Assembly: GCA_016703265.1 (NCBI GenBank)
Contig: JADJCK010000004.1
Coordinates: 1 to 64,000 of the forward strand
Source of the DNA: a bacterium
GTDB taxonomy: Bacteria; Krumholzibacteriota; Krumholzibacteriia; LZORAL124-64-63
DNA: 64,000 nucleotides
Direction: 5' to 3'
Shown here: piece by piece, positions 42,823-52,209 of the stretch
Numbering within the stretch: the stretch's first letter is position 1
How the letters are laid out: every line of letters starts with the position of its first letter
Notes under the pieces: generated by a model
Database searches by the model: none
What the model saw: the letters and a program-made list of their open reading frames with translations, nothing else
Told to the model about the DNA's origin: nothing
Translations under genes and position numbers: made by a program

Positions 42823-44868
42823 GTGCGCACCATCAACCGCCGGCTGCTGCCGGCCATTGCCCTGCTGGCGATCGCCGCCACCGCCTTCGCCGCCACGCCC
42901 GTCACCCCCCCGGGCGAACCCCCGACTCCCACGCCCTTCACGCGCCTGGCCGACGCCGGCACGGCGAAGGACTTCGAGGATGCCGGGCTGGTCGTCGTCT
43001 ACGAGCACGCCGTCAACCGGGTCAAGACAAGCGGCGTCACCTATGTAGACGGCTACCGGTTGACCAAGCTGCTCACACCCGAGGGCTGCCGCGACAATTC
43101 GGTGCTCTACTGGCACTACGACCCGCAGAGCCAGGCGCTGGAGATCCGCGAGGTCAACGTGCTGCGCGACGGCGCGAAACTGCCGGTCGACGTGGCCGGG
43201 GTGCACGACCTGCCGGCGCCGCAGTCGGCCATCTACTGGCGCGACCGCATCAAGACGCTGCAGTTGCCGCGCCTGCGCGTGGGCGACGGCATCGAGGTGG
43301 TCACCTTCAGCAAGGGCTTCACATACGCGCTGCTGGCCGAGGGTGGCGCGGCCAGTGGTGGCGCGGCCCTGGCCGACGCCCCCGGCGACGAGAAGTACAT
43401 TCCGCCCATGCCTGGCGAGTACTTCGACATCGTCCTGTTCGCGGGCGACCAGCCCATCAAGGAGAAGCGCTACGAACTGGTGCTGCCGAAGGACAAGCGC
43501 CTGCACGCGGAGAACTACAACGGCGCTGTCTACTCCTCGGTGACCTACGACGCCGAGACCACCACGCACGCCTGGTGGTGCAAGGACATGCCGGCGCGGG
43601 CCCACGAGCCCTCGCAGCCCGACGCCAGCGACTTCGCGCCGAAGGTCGTCATGGCCACCGCCGAGAGTTGGGAAGCCAAGAGCCGCTGGTTCTTCGACGT
43701 GAACCGGAACCAGTTCGAGGTGACGCCGGAGATCCAGGCCAAGGTCGACGAGGTGCTCGCCGCCGCCCGCGCCACGAACGCCGACGACGCACGCAAGGCC
43801 GAGGTGCTGGTGCACTGGGTGGCGCAGAACATCCGTTACAGCGGCCAGACCATGGGCCAGGGCGAGGGCTTCACGCTGCACCCCGGCAACATGATCTTCG
43901 AGCAGCGCTCGGGCGTGTGCAAGGACATCGCCGGCATGCTCATCACGATGATGCGCGCGGCCGGCCTCGACAGCTACGCGGCCATGACCATGGCCGGCAG
44001 CCGCATCGACCAGGTGCCGGCCGACCAGTTCAACCACTGCGTCACCGCCCTGCGCCTGGATGACGGCGCCTTCCGCATGTACGACCCCACCTGGGTGCCG
44101 TACAACAACGACATCTGGTCGAAGTCCGAGACCGAGCAGCACTACCTGGTCGGCTCGCCCGAGGGCCAGACGCTCAGCCGCATCCCCTACTCGCCGCCGG
44201 AAGAGTCGGCGCTGATGGCGCGGCACAACGCCGTGCTGGCCGACGACGGCGCGCTGAGCGGCACCATCGACGTGTCGGGCGGCGGCGCCTCCGACGCCCG
44301 GCTGCGGCGCTTCGTCTCCGGCTCGCGGCGCCAGGAACTGGCGATGGCCGTGGCCGGCCTGCTGGCTGCCGTCAACCCGCGCGTGGAAGGCGTGACGGTC
44401 ACGCACCTGGCGCCCGACGACTTCAGCGGCGACATGTGGCTGAAGATCGCCTACCGCATCCCCCGCTTCGCCACGACCACCGGCGGCACGCTGGACTTCA
44501 CCAGCCCGCTGCTGCAGCTGATGCACGGCAACGCCACGTTCTACCGCGCCGGCAGCCAGGACTGGCCGAAGGAACGCGAAACCTCGCTGATGCTAATGTT
44601 CACGCAGCTGCTCGACGCGCAGGAAACCGTGCGCCTGCCCCAGGGTTGGAAGCTGGCCGACGCCCCCGAGGCCGACCCCGTCGACGAGACCTACGCCATG
44701 TTCGCCGGCAGCGCCGCGCAGGACGGGCGCGTGTTCACGGTCACGGCGAAATCGGCCGTCAAGCGCCGCCAGATACCACCTGACGGCTACGCAGGGTTCC
44801 ACAAGGCTGTCGCCGCCTCGCGCGACTGGTCGAAGCAGTCGTTCCACTTCACGAAGGGGGGCAAGTGA
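42823..44868 (+). CDS. DUF3857 plus transglutaminase-like secreted protein
   Basis: 681 residues. The GTG at 42823 (GAGG six bases upstream) starts a signal peptide (LLPAIALLAIAATAFAATP). Residues 45-300 match DUF3857 (GLVVVYEHAVNRVKTSGVTY, SVLYWHYDPQSQALEIREVN, DRIKTLQLPRLRVGDGIEVV). A transglutaminase-like core follows with the catalytic Cys in RSGVCKDIAGML, His in QFNHCV and Asp in YDPTW. The final 200 residues are a beta domain (DUF3858-like). Proteins of this build are periplasmic; whether they cross-link, cleave or only bind peptides is unknown. The stop overlaps the start of the next gene by one base. Confidence 0.92.
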   Translation: MRTINRRLLPAIALLAIAATAFAATPVTPPGEPPTPTPFTRLADAGTAKDFEDAGLVVVYEHAVNRVKTSGVTYVDGYRLTKLLTPEGCRDNSVLYWHYDPQSQALEIREVNVLRDGAKLPVDVAGVHDLPAPQSAIYWRDRIKTLQLPRLRVGDGIEVVTFSKGFTYALLAEGGAASGGAALADAPGDEKYIPPMPGEYFDIVLFAGDQPIKEKRYELVLPKDKRLHAENYNGAVYSSVTYDAETTTHAWWCKDMPARAHEPSQPDASDFAPKVVMATAESWEAKSRWFFDVNRNQFEVTPEIQAKVDEVLAAARATNADDARKAEVLVHWVAQNIRYSGQTMGQGEGFTLHPGNMIFEQRSGVCKDIAGMLITMMRAAGLDSYAAMTMAGSRIDQVPADQFNHCVTALRLDDGAFRMYDPTWVPYNNDIWSKSETEQHYLVGSPEGQTLSRIPYSPPEESALMARHNAVLADDGALSGTIDVSGGGASDARLRRFVSGSRRQELAMAVAGLLAAVNPRVEGVTVTHLAPDDFSGDMWLKIAYRIPRFATTTGGTLDFTSPLLQLMHGNATFYRAGSQDWPKERETSLMLMFTQLLDAQETVRLPQGWKLADAPEADPVDETYAMFAGSAAQDGRVFTVTAKSAVKRRQIPPDGYAGFHKAVAASRDWSKQSFHFTKGGK

Positions 44869-46799
44869 TGAAGACGCCAATGACGATCATGGCCGTCATC
44901 CTCGCCCTCATGGTGGGCGCCGGCGCCGCGACAGCGGCACCCGGCCTGGGCACTTCGGCCGGCCACGACCTCGACGCCCTGTGGGCGGCCGCGCAGCAAT
45001 CGCCCGGCTTCAGGCTGCAGGACGCGGTGCTGCTGCTGGAGAGTCGCGACGTCGCGATCAATGACGCCGGCCAGGTGACCACCACCGTGCACCGCGTCGT
45101 CTGGATCGGCACGGCGGCCGGCCTGCGCGCGCACGCCGACCTGCGCGTGCCCTGGAACTCGGCCACCTGCACGTTCGAGGTCACGAAGCTCCGCACCTGG
45201 CGCGAAGGCCGCTGGTGGCCCGACGCCAACCGCATCAGCGAGACCGCCGTCGTGCACACGCTGCCCTACGCCGTCGACCATGCCGACGACTACACCGCCA
45301 TGCGCGAGACGATGCTGCTTCACGATGGCGTGGAGCTGCCCTGCATCATGGAGACGCTCTACACCATCACCGAGCGCAACCTGCCGGCCGTCGACGATGT
45401 CTTCGTGCTGGCGCAGCGCGACCCGGCCATGCTGGTGCAGCTGAGCGTGAGCGCACCCTCTTCGCGCAAGCTGCACCACTTCGAGCTGAACGGCGCCCCG
45501 GCCCCGGTTGCCGGCGAGCGCGACGGAATCCAGGTGCTGACCTGGTCGCTGCGCCCGGCGCCGGCCCTGCGCCTGCCGCTGACCGGCAAGCCGGCGGCGT
45601 TCGAGCCCACGGTTGCCTGGTCGACCTTCGGCGACGAGCGCAAGCTCGGCGACGCCTGGAACAGCGCCTTCTGGGAAGCCGCCGTGGCACCGAAGGCCGT
45701 GGTCGACTCGCTGCGCGCCACCGGCCGCGAGGCTGCCGGCGACCGCGCCCGTGTCGAAGCCGGCGGCCGCTGGCTGGCCGCCACGGTGCGCCTCATCCAC
45801 ACCGACGAACGCTGGTGGGCCTTTGCGCCGCGCCCGGCCACCCGCACGTGGGAAACGGGCTACGGCCACGTGCTGGACCGGGCCGTACTGTGGGCTTCGC
45901 TGCTGAAGGCCGACGGCTGGCAGGTGCTGCCCGTGCTGGCCGACGCGGTGGGCGCCACCGCCGCGCCCGGCCTGCCGCACCTGGCCGGACGCGGTCGCCT
46001 GCTGCTGCACATCCAGGGCGGAGCCGACGCGCCTTCGCGCCGGCCCATCCTCGTCTGCGATCCCGAGGACTTCACCGTCAGCGGCGAGAGCGTGCTCGAC
46101 GGGCGCCCGCTGCTGTGGCTCTACGGCGAGGTCAAGCCGCAGCCGCCGCGCGGCGAAGGCGGCGAGTTCACCGCCGAACTGAGCCTGGCCGCCGGCGACA
46201 GCGCCTGGACCGGCTCCGGCTGGATCTCGGGACGCGGCCTGCTGGCGTTCACCGACCGCGTGGGCGGCGCCCCGGGCGATCTCGCGAAGCACGCGAAGGC
46301 GGTTACCGCCGGTGTGCTGGCGGGCGCCACGACGCCCACGGCCGGCCTGACGATGCTGGTCCGCAGCGGTTCGGACCTCCGCTGCGACGTGAGCCTGCCG
46401 CCGGCCAAAGCTGACGACCAGGGCAACCACAAGCTCGTCGTCGGCCGCCCTGTCGGCGGCCTGCTCGACCGGCTGCCCCGCGACTGCCGGCTGGGCGAGG
46501 AATCGCGCGCCACGCCGGTGCTGCTCGGGGGCCCGCTGCGCCAGTCGCTGGTGCTGCGGCTGCGCCTTCCGGCCGACGCCGTGGTGACGAAGCCGGCCGA
46601 TCGCGCCCTGGCCAACGCCGCGGGCCGGTTCAGCCTGGTCGTGACCGAGGCGGACGGCTGGCTGGACTACCGGCGGGAGCTCCAGCTGGAGGCGAGCGCC
46701 GGTGCCGCCACGCTCTGGCCGGCCCTGCGCGCCCTGTTGCTGGAAGAGGCGGATGCCGCGAACGGGACCCTTACCTGGCGTCCGGCGGCGAAGAAGTAG
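44868..46799 (+). CDS. DUF3857-domain secreted protein without transglutaminase triad
   Basis: 643 residues. The ATG at 44868 overlaps the previous TGA, so the two genes are translationally coupled. Signal peptide (TIMAVILALMVGAGAATAA), then DUF3857-like strands (AVLLLESRDVAINDAGQVTT, VHRVVWIGTAAGLRAHADLR, LRTWREGRWWPDANRISET). Where the transglutaminase domain should be, the segment TGYGHVLDRAVLWASLLKAD keeps the helix but has no catalytic Cys. It is therefore likely a catalytically dead paralogue that works with its upstream neighbour in the periplasm. The last 29 bases overlap the convergent DUF2721 gene. Confidence 0.85.
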   Translation: MKTPMTIMAVILALMVGAGAATAAPGLGTSAGHDLDALWAAAQQSPGFRLQDAVLLLESRDVAINDAGQVTTTVHRVVWIGTAAGLRAHADLRVPWNSATCTFEVTKLRTWREGRWWPDANRISETAVVHTLPYAVDHADDYTAMRETMLLHDGVELPCIMETLYTITERNLPAVDDVFVLAQRDPAMLVQLSVSAPSSRKLHHFELNGAPAPVAGERDGIQVLTWSLRPAPALRLPLTGKPAAFEPTVAWSTFGDERKLGDAWNSAFWEAAVAPKAVVDSLRATGREAAGDRARVEAGGRWLAATVRLIHTDERWWAFAPRPATRTWETGYGHVLDRAVLWASLLKADGWQVLPVLADAVGATAAPGLPHLAGRGRLLLHIQGGADAPSRRPILVCDPEDFTVSGESVLDGRPLLWLYGEVKPQPPRGEGGEFTAELSLAAGDSAWTGSGWISGRGLLAFTDRVGGAPGDLAKHAKAVTAGVLAGATTPTAGLTMLVRSGSDLRCDVSLPPAKADDQGNHKLVVGRPVGGLLDRLPRDCRLGEESRATPVLLGGPLRQSLVLRLRLPADAVVTKPADRALANAAGRFSLVVTEADGWLDYRRELQLEASAGAATLWPALRALLLEEADAANGTLTWRPAAKK

Positions 46800-47268
46800 C
46801 GGCAGCGTCGGGACCGGTCGCGAAATGCGACCGGTCCATGCCGTGCGAGGTGAGCTCGAGCCGCAGGGCCGTCAGCGAGCGGTTCACGTCGTAGAGGAAG
46901 ATCGACAGCGATATCACCAGCGAGACCATGCAGCCGATGAACAGCGTGGCGATGACGGCCGTCGCCTCCACGCCCACGATGGCGGTCACGAACAGCGCCA
47001 CCACCAGCACGGCGGCCAGCAGGGCGCTGCCGGTGGCGAACGCGATGGCCGTGCGGATCTGCCCGGCGCGCCGCCAGATGATGGCGATCTGCGCCTCCAT
47101 GACCGCCCGCTTGGCCGGCGACGCCTCGGCCAGCAACGGCCCCATCACCCGCGCGCGGTCGATGGCCCGGCCCAGCCGGTTGGTCATGGTCAGCAGCAAC
47201 AGGCCGGTTCCCGAAACCAGGATCGCCGGCCCCACCGCGGTCTGCAGCACGGGCACCAGGTTGGTCAT
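46771..47268 (-). CDS. DUF2721 membrane protein
   Basis: 165 residues; ATG at 47268 preceded by AAGGAGG seven bases away. Three transmembrane segments: VGPAILVSGTGLLLLTMTNR, AFATGSALLAAVLVVALFVT and VIATLFIGCMVSLVISLSIF. The conserved NRLGRAIDRARVM after the first span and the charged helix AKRAVMEAQIAIIWRRAGQI are typical of DUF2721. Function unknown. The C-terminal coding end overlaps the 3-prime end of the DUF3857 gene on the other strand. Confidence 0.88.
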   Translation of the reverse strand: MTNLVPVLQTAVGPAILVSGTGLLLLTMTNRLGRAIDRARVMGPLLAEASPAKRAVMEAQIAIIWRRAGQIRTAIAFATGSALLAAVLVVALFVTAIVGVEATAVIATLFIGCMVSLVISLSIFLYDVNRSLTALRLELTSHGMDRSHFATGPDAAATSSPPDAR

Positions 47269-47410
47269 TCGCGCCTCCTTGTCCCCATGATGGGTAGCCG
47301 GCGGTGCCCCCGCAACCGGGGAGGCGCTTTCTTGCCGCTGGTCAATGGCTTCCGGTGCGTTAGATTGGACTGGTGGTTGCAGCGAACGTGATCCGGACGG
47401 GGAGAGATCC

Positions 47411-48736
47411 ATGCGTAGAATCATCGTGGTCGTGCTGGTGCTGGCCGTTGCGGCCGTGGGCTTCTGGAAGTTCAGGGACAGCCGCGCCGCCGAACCGACC
47501 AGCTATCGCCTGGTCGAGATCACCAAGGGCGACCTGGCCTCGGTCGTCGCCGCCACGGGCAACCTGCAGCCGGTGACCACGGTGCAGGTCGGCACGCAGG
47601 TCAGCGGCATCGTCGACGAAGTGCTGGTCGACTTCAACTCCCATGTCACGGCCGGCCAGGTCATCGCCCGCATCGACAAGACGCTGCTGATCTCGGCCGT
47701 TTCGTCATCGCGCGCCCAGCTCGAGCGCATCGAGGCCGAACAGCGTCACGCCGAGGCCGAGTACCAGCGCCTGAGCGAGCTGCACGACCAGAAGATGATC
47801 TCCGACAGCGAGTTCAACACCGCCCAGTACAACCGCGATGCGGCCCGCGCCAGCGCCAAGTCGGCCAAGGTCGACCTCGAGCGCGCCGAGCGGAACCTCG
47901 GCTACGCCACCATCACCTCGCCCATCGACGGCATCGTCGTGCAGCGCAGCATCGACCCCGGGCAGACGGTGCAGGCCTCGTTCTCGGCGCCGCAGCTGTT
48001 CCAGATCGCCGGCGACCTGGCGGCCATGCAGATCCTGGTCTCGGTCGACGAGAGCGACATCGGCCAGATCAAGGTCGGGCTGCCCGTCAAGTTCACCGTG
48101 CAGGCCTACCCCGACGACTCGTTCTCCGGCACTGTGCGCCAGGTGCGCCTGCAGTCGGTCACGCAGGAGAACGTGGTCACCTACATCGCCGTGGTCGACG
48201 TGCCGAACGCCGACCAGCGCCTGCTGCCGGGCATGACCGCCTCGGTCGAGTTCATCGTCGACCAGGTGCAGGACGTGCTGCAGGTGGCCAATGCGGCACT
48301 GCGTTACCGCCCCGACCAGGAAACCATGACCGCGATCATCGAGCGCAAGCGCGCCGCCATGCAGGCCCAGGGCGGCCCCGGCGGGGCGCCGGGCGATACG
48401 TCGCGTACGCGGGGTGCGGCCGGCGGGTCTTCAGGCGGCCAGGCGGCGGGCGGCATGACCGGCATGCCCGGCGGCGGCGCCCACGGCGCTCCCGGCGGCA
48501 TGCCCGCCAACCGCGGCACGCTCTGGTTCACCGACGAGAACGGCAAGCTCGACGTGATGTTCGTCCGCACCGGCATCACCGACGGCACCAACACCGAGAT
48601 CCGCGGACGCGAGGCTGCCGAGGGCCAAAAGGTCATCGCCGGCGTCACCACCGCAGCCGCCGCGGCAACTGCCGCGACGAGCTCGCCCTTCCAGCAGCAA
48701 CGCCAGTCCGGCCCCCCGCGGCCGGGCGGCTTCTAG
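47411..48736 (+). CDS. MacA-type periplasmic adaptor of an ABC efflux system
   Basis: 441 residues. The N-terminal membrane anchor is RRIIVVVLVLAVAAVGFW. The adaptor fold follows: barrel-sandwich hybrid halves (VQVGTQVSGIVDEVLVDFNS, NLGYATITSPIDGIVVQRSI) flank an alpha-helical hairpin (RAQLERIEAEQRHAEAEYQR). A beta-barrel (LVSVDESDIGQIKVGLPVKF) and a membrane-proximal domain complete it. An insertion of about 50 residues rich in Gly, Met and Ala (about 318-370) interrupts the last domain. It links the MacB-type transporter encoded next to an outer-membrane channel. Start at 47411 after GGGGAGAG. First gene of a three-gene operon. Confidence 0.93.
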   Translation: MRRIIVVVLVLAVAAVGFWKFRDSRAAEPTSYRLVEITKGDLASVVAATGNLQPVTTVQVGTQVSGIVDEVLVDFNSHVTAGQVIARIDKTLLISAVSSSRAQLERIEAEQRHAEAEYQRLSELHDQKMISDSEFNTAQYNRDAARASAKSAKVDLERAERNLGYATITSPIDGIVVQRSIDPGQTVQASFSAPQLFQIAGDLAAMQILVSVDESDIGQIKVGLPVKFTVQAYPDDSFSGTVRQVRLQSVTQENVVTYIAVVDVPNADQRLLPGMTASVEFIVDQVQDVLQVANAALRYRPDQETMTAIIERKRAAMQAQGGPGGAPGDTSRTRGAAGGSSGGQAAGGMTGMPGGGAHGAPGGMPANRGTLWFTDENGKLDVMFVRTGITDGTNTEIRGREAAEGQKVIAGVTTAAAAATAATSSPFQQQRQSGPPRPGGF

Positions 48737-48744
48737 GGGACGCC

Positions 48745-49526
<782 letters not shown>

Positions 49527-49530
<4 letters not shown>

Positions 49531-50753
49531 AGCCCCAGATGCTGATCCGCATCGCCCTGCGCAGCATCCGCCGCACGAAGATGCGCAGCACGCTGACCGC
49601 GCTGGGCATCATCATCGGCGTCGGCGCCGTGATCGTCATGGTGGCCATCGGGCACGGCGCCAAGTCGCGCATCGAGGCGAGCATCAAGAACCTCGGCACC
49701 AACATGGTCGTCATCACGCCGGGTGCCGCCAACACCGGCAACGTGCGCGGCGGCGCCGGCAGCTTCAACCGCCTGAAGACCGAGGATGCCGACAAGCTGA
49801 AGCGCGAAGCCGTTCACCTGGCCGACGTCTCGCCTGTCATCATGGCTTTCGGCCGCATTCGCGGCGGCAACGGCATGAACTGGCGTTGCCCCGTCTATGG
49901 CGTGGACACCTCCTACCAGGTGATCCGCGACTGGCAGATGACCGACGGCCAGTTCTTCGATGTGCGCGACGTGCGCTCGCGGCGCAAGGTCTGCGTGCTG
50001 GGCGCCACCGTTGCCAAGAACATCTTCGGCGAGGACGGCGGCTCGCCGATCGGCCAGGAAGTCATCCTGCGCGACGTGCCGTTCACCGTCATCGGCGTGC
50101 TGGCGCCCAAGGGCCAGACCGCCAGCGGCAGCGACCAGGACGACGTCATCATCGCCCCCTACACGACGGTCGAGGAACGGCTCGCCGGCCACCAGTTCAT
50201 TGCGCAGATCCTCGGTTCTGCCGTGAGCGGCGGCGAGGTCGAGGCCGCCATGGTCGAGGCGAAGTCGATCATGCGCGAGAGCCACGGCCTGGGCGAATGG
50301 GAAGAAGACGACTTCCAGGTGAAGAACCAGGCCGAACTGGCCGACGCCGCCACCGGCGCTACCGAAGTCATGACGATCCTGCTCGCCGCCATCGCCGGCA
50401 TCTCGCTGCTGGTGGGCGGCATCGGCATCATGAACATCATGCTGGTGTCGGTGACCGAGCGCACGCGCGAGATCGGCATCCGCATGGCCATCGGCGCCCG
50501 CCCGGCCGACGTACTGCTGCAGTTCCTGGTCGAGGCCATCGTGCTCTCGATGCTCGGCGGCCTGCTCGGCGTGGCGCTCGGCTACGGCGGCTCCTGGCTG
50601 GTCGGCCGCATCACGGGCTGGCCCACGGTCATCGACGGCGGCACCGTCGGCGTGGCGCTGGGCTTCTCGGCGGCGGTCGGCGTGTTCTTCGGCTTCTGGC
50701 CCGCGCGCAAGGCGGCGGCGCTCAACCCGATCGACGCGCTGCGGTACGAGTAG
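49527..50753 (+). CDS. MacB/FtsX-type ABC permease
   Basis: 408 residues. One N-terminal transmembrane helix (TLTALGIIIGVGAVIVMVAI) precedes a periplasmic MacB-core domain of about 220 residues. Three C-terminal helices make the FtsX domain (VMTILLAAIAGISLLVGGIG with the conserved NIMLVSVTERTREIGIRMA loop, LVEAIVLSMLGGLLGVALGY, GFSAAVGVFFGFWPARKAA). Such permeases act as mechanotransmission pumps that push substrates from the periplasm into the outer-membrane duct. The substrate (peptide, siderophore, antibiotic or lipid) cannot be told. No outer-membrane TolC homologue lies in the window. Confidence 0.95.
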
Positions 50754-50818
50754 CGACTGACCTCGGTCGATAGCTCGGTCGATAGTTCGCTGTTACCGAA
50801 GCCGGGTGCGAAGGATCG

Positions 50819-51085
50819 TCATCCGCAAAGCTTGGCTCCCTTCAGCCAAGCCTCGCGCCCCCCATTTCGCATCAGTTGCTCGGCAACCCACGCCACATCT
50901 TCGGTTCCGATGACGAGATCGGGCGGGCTCGACCAGAAACAACTGGCGTGGAATCGCCGGTACGCCCGGCGCGCCTCCCGCACGCGGACCATGGCCCTGG
51001 CCTGCTCAGGGTCCAGACGGCGGCGGCTCTTGCGGCCGCCGCGGCGGCCGATCTCGGCCAGGTAGCGGCGCACTTCCGTGTTCAT
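50819..51085 (-). CDS. Small basic protein, possible DNA-binding regulator
   Basis: 88 residues. The basic N-terminus (EVRRYLAEIGRRGGRKSRRR) is followed by DPEQARAMVRVREARRAYRR and an aromatic patch FHASCFWSSPPDL, then EDVAWVAEQLMRNGGREAW. I have the impression of a widespread family of uncharacterised small proteins but cannot name it. The start lies directly under a promoter with a perfect inverted-repeat operator, as in autoregulated antitoxins or small repressors. No toxin-like partner is adjacent: the MacB gene ends convergently 66 bases downstream. Leaderless mRNA is likely. Confidence 0.75.
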   Translation of the reverse strand: MNTEVRRYLAEIGRRGGRKSRRRLDPEQARAMVRVREARRAYRRFHASCFWSSPPDLVIGTEDVAWVAEQLMRNGGREAWLKGAKLCG

Positions 51086-51091
51086 GGAATC

Positions 51092-51120
51092 AACATAAGC
51101 GACTTATGATCTAATCACAA
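51092..51120 (-). promoter_or_regulatory. Promoter and palindromic operator of the small regulator gene
   Basis: On the minus strand TTGTGA (51120-51115), a 17-base spacer and TATGTT (51097-51092), ending six bases before the ATG at 51085. A perfect inverted repeat CATAAG-CGA-CTTATG (51094-51108) covers the -10 box, so binding would shut the promoter. Confidence 0.75.
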
Positions 51121-51167
51121 GGGAATGAATGCGATAGCTGGCTTCTGGCGCGACTCGGCCGGGGCAC

Positions 51168-51181
51168 TTGCGCCGGCGCAA
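51168..51181. repeat. Intergenic palindrome, copy 8
   Basis: Perfect TTGCGCCGGCGCAA between divergent promoters, 38 bases before the -10/-35 region core of the EamA gene. Confidence 0.9.
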
Positions 51182-51205
51182 GTCCCCGCCGATCCAGCCA
51201 AGGCA

Positions 51206-51234
51206 TTGCTCCGCACCCCCTGCCCGCCTAGTCT
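51206..51234 (+). promoter_or_regulatory. Promoter of the first EamA gene, leaderless
   Basis: TTGCTC (51206-51211), a 17-base spacer and TAGTCT (51229-51234), six bases before the ATG at 51241. No ribosome-binding site is present. Confidence 0.55.
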
Positions 51235-51240
51235 CCCCCG

Positions 51241-52128
51241 ATGCCGCACCACCGTCCCATCCCCGCCCTCATTCTGGCCTTATTGGCCATCCTGCTCTGG
51301 AGCACGCTGGCCGCGCTGACCGTGAAGCTGCGCGACCTGCCGCCGTTCCTCCTCGCGGGAACCTCGTTGCTGATCGGTTCGCTGGCCGGCATCCACCGGT
51401 GGCGCGCCTGGCGGGCGCCCGCGCCGGTGCTGGCGCTCGGGGTCTACGGCCTGTTCGCCTACCATGCCGCGCTGTTCACGGCGCTGCGCCTAGCGCCGGC
51501 AGTCGAGGCCAACCTGCTCAACTACCTCTGGCCGCTGCTCATCGTCGTGCTGACACCGGTGTTCTTCCGCGAGCGGCGCCTGACCGGGCGGCACGTAGTC
51601 GCGGCTCTCGCCGGCTTTCTGGGTGCGGCCCTGCTGGTGACGGGCGGCCGCGGCCAGTTGGCCTTCGACCGCGCCCATGCCGGCGGCTATGCGCTGGCCA
51701 TCGCGGCAGCCGTCATCTGGTCGACCTACTCGCTCGCCTCGGCACGCCGCGGCGCCGCGCAGGCGCCGCCGGTCAGCCTCTTCGGCGCCGTGTCGGGACT
51801 GCTGGCGCTGCTGTGCCACCTGCTGTTCGAGCCGCGCGCCACCATCGGTGCAGCCGACCTGCCCTGGCTGCTGCTGCTGGGCCTGGGGCCGATGGGCGCG
51901 GCCTTCATCGTCTGGGATGCGGCGCTGCGACGCGGCGACCCGCGCACGATCGGCCTGCTGTCGTACCTGACGCCGCTGCTCTCGACCCTGCTGCTGGCGC
52001 TCACCGGCGGCGGCCGCTTGACCGGTGTTTCGCTGGCCGCCATGGTGCTGGTGGTCGGGGGCGCGCTGCTGGGCACGTGGCCTGTCGGGGTCCGGAAACG
52101 GCCGGCGGCGCCCGGCAACAGGGCCTAG
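51241..52128 (+). CDS. EamA-family (DMT) transporter 1
   Basis: 295 residues, ten predicted membrane spans arranged as two EamA repeats of five. Typical pieces: LILALLAILLWSTLAALTVK at the start, APAVEANLLNYLWPLLIVVL in the first repeat, FLGAALLVTGG, and IGLLSYLTPLLSTLLLALTG plus VLVVGGALLGTW in the second. Members export amino acids, nucleosides or other metabolites; substrate unknown. A second EamA gene follows 81 bases later on the same strand with a palindrome in between. Confidence 0.92.
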   Translation: MPHHRPIPALILALLAILLWSTLAALTVKLRDLPPFLLAGTSLLIGSLAGIHRWRAWRAPAPVLALGVYGLFAYHAALFTALRLAPAVEANLLNYLWPLLIVVLTPVFFRERRLTGRHVVAALAGFLGAALLVTGGRGQLAFDRAHAGGYALAIAAAVIWSTYSLASARRGAAQAPPVSLFGAVSGLLALLCHLLFEPRATIGAADLPWLLLLGLGPMGAAFIVWDAALRRGDPRTIGLLSYLTPLLSTLLLALTGGGRLTGVSLAAMVLVVGGALLGTWPVGVRKRPAAPGNRA

Positions 52129-52165
52129 TTTCCGCCGCGCGGATGGCCCGCTACGACCACACCGC

Positions 52166-52179
52166 TTGCGCCGGCGCAA
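52166..52179. repeat. Intergenic palindrome, copy 9
   Basis: Perfect TTGCGCCGGCGCAA, extended to a 20-bp palindrome (52163-52182), between two EamA genes on the same strand. Confidence 0.9.
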
Positions 52180-52209
52180 GCGCCACCCGGCCCGCGAACG
52201 GATCGCTTG

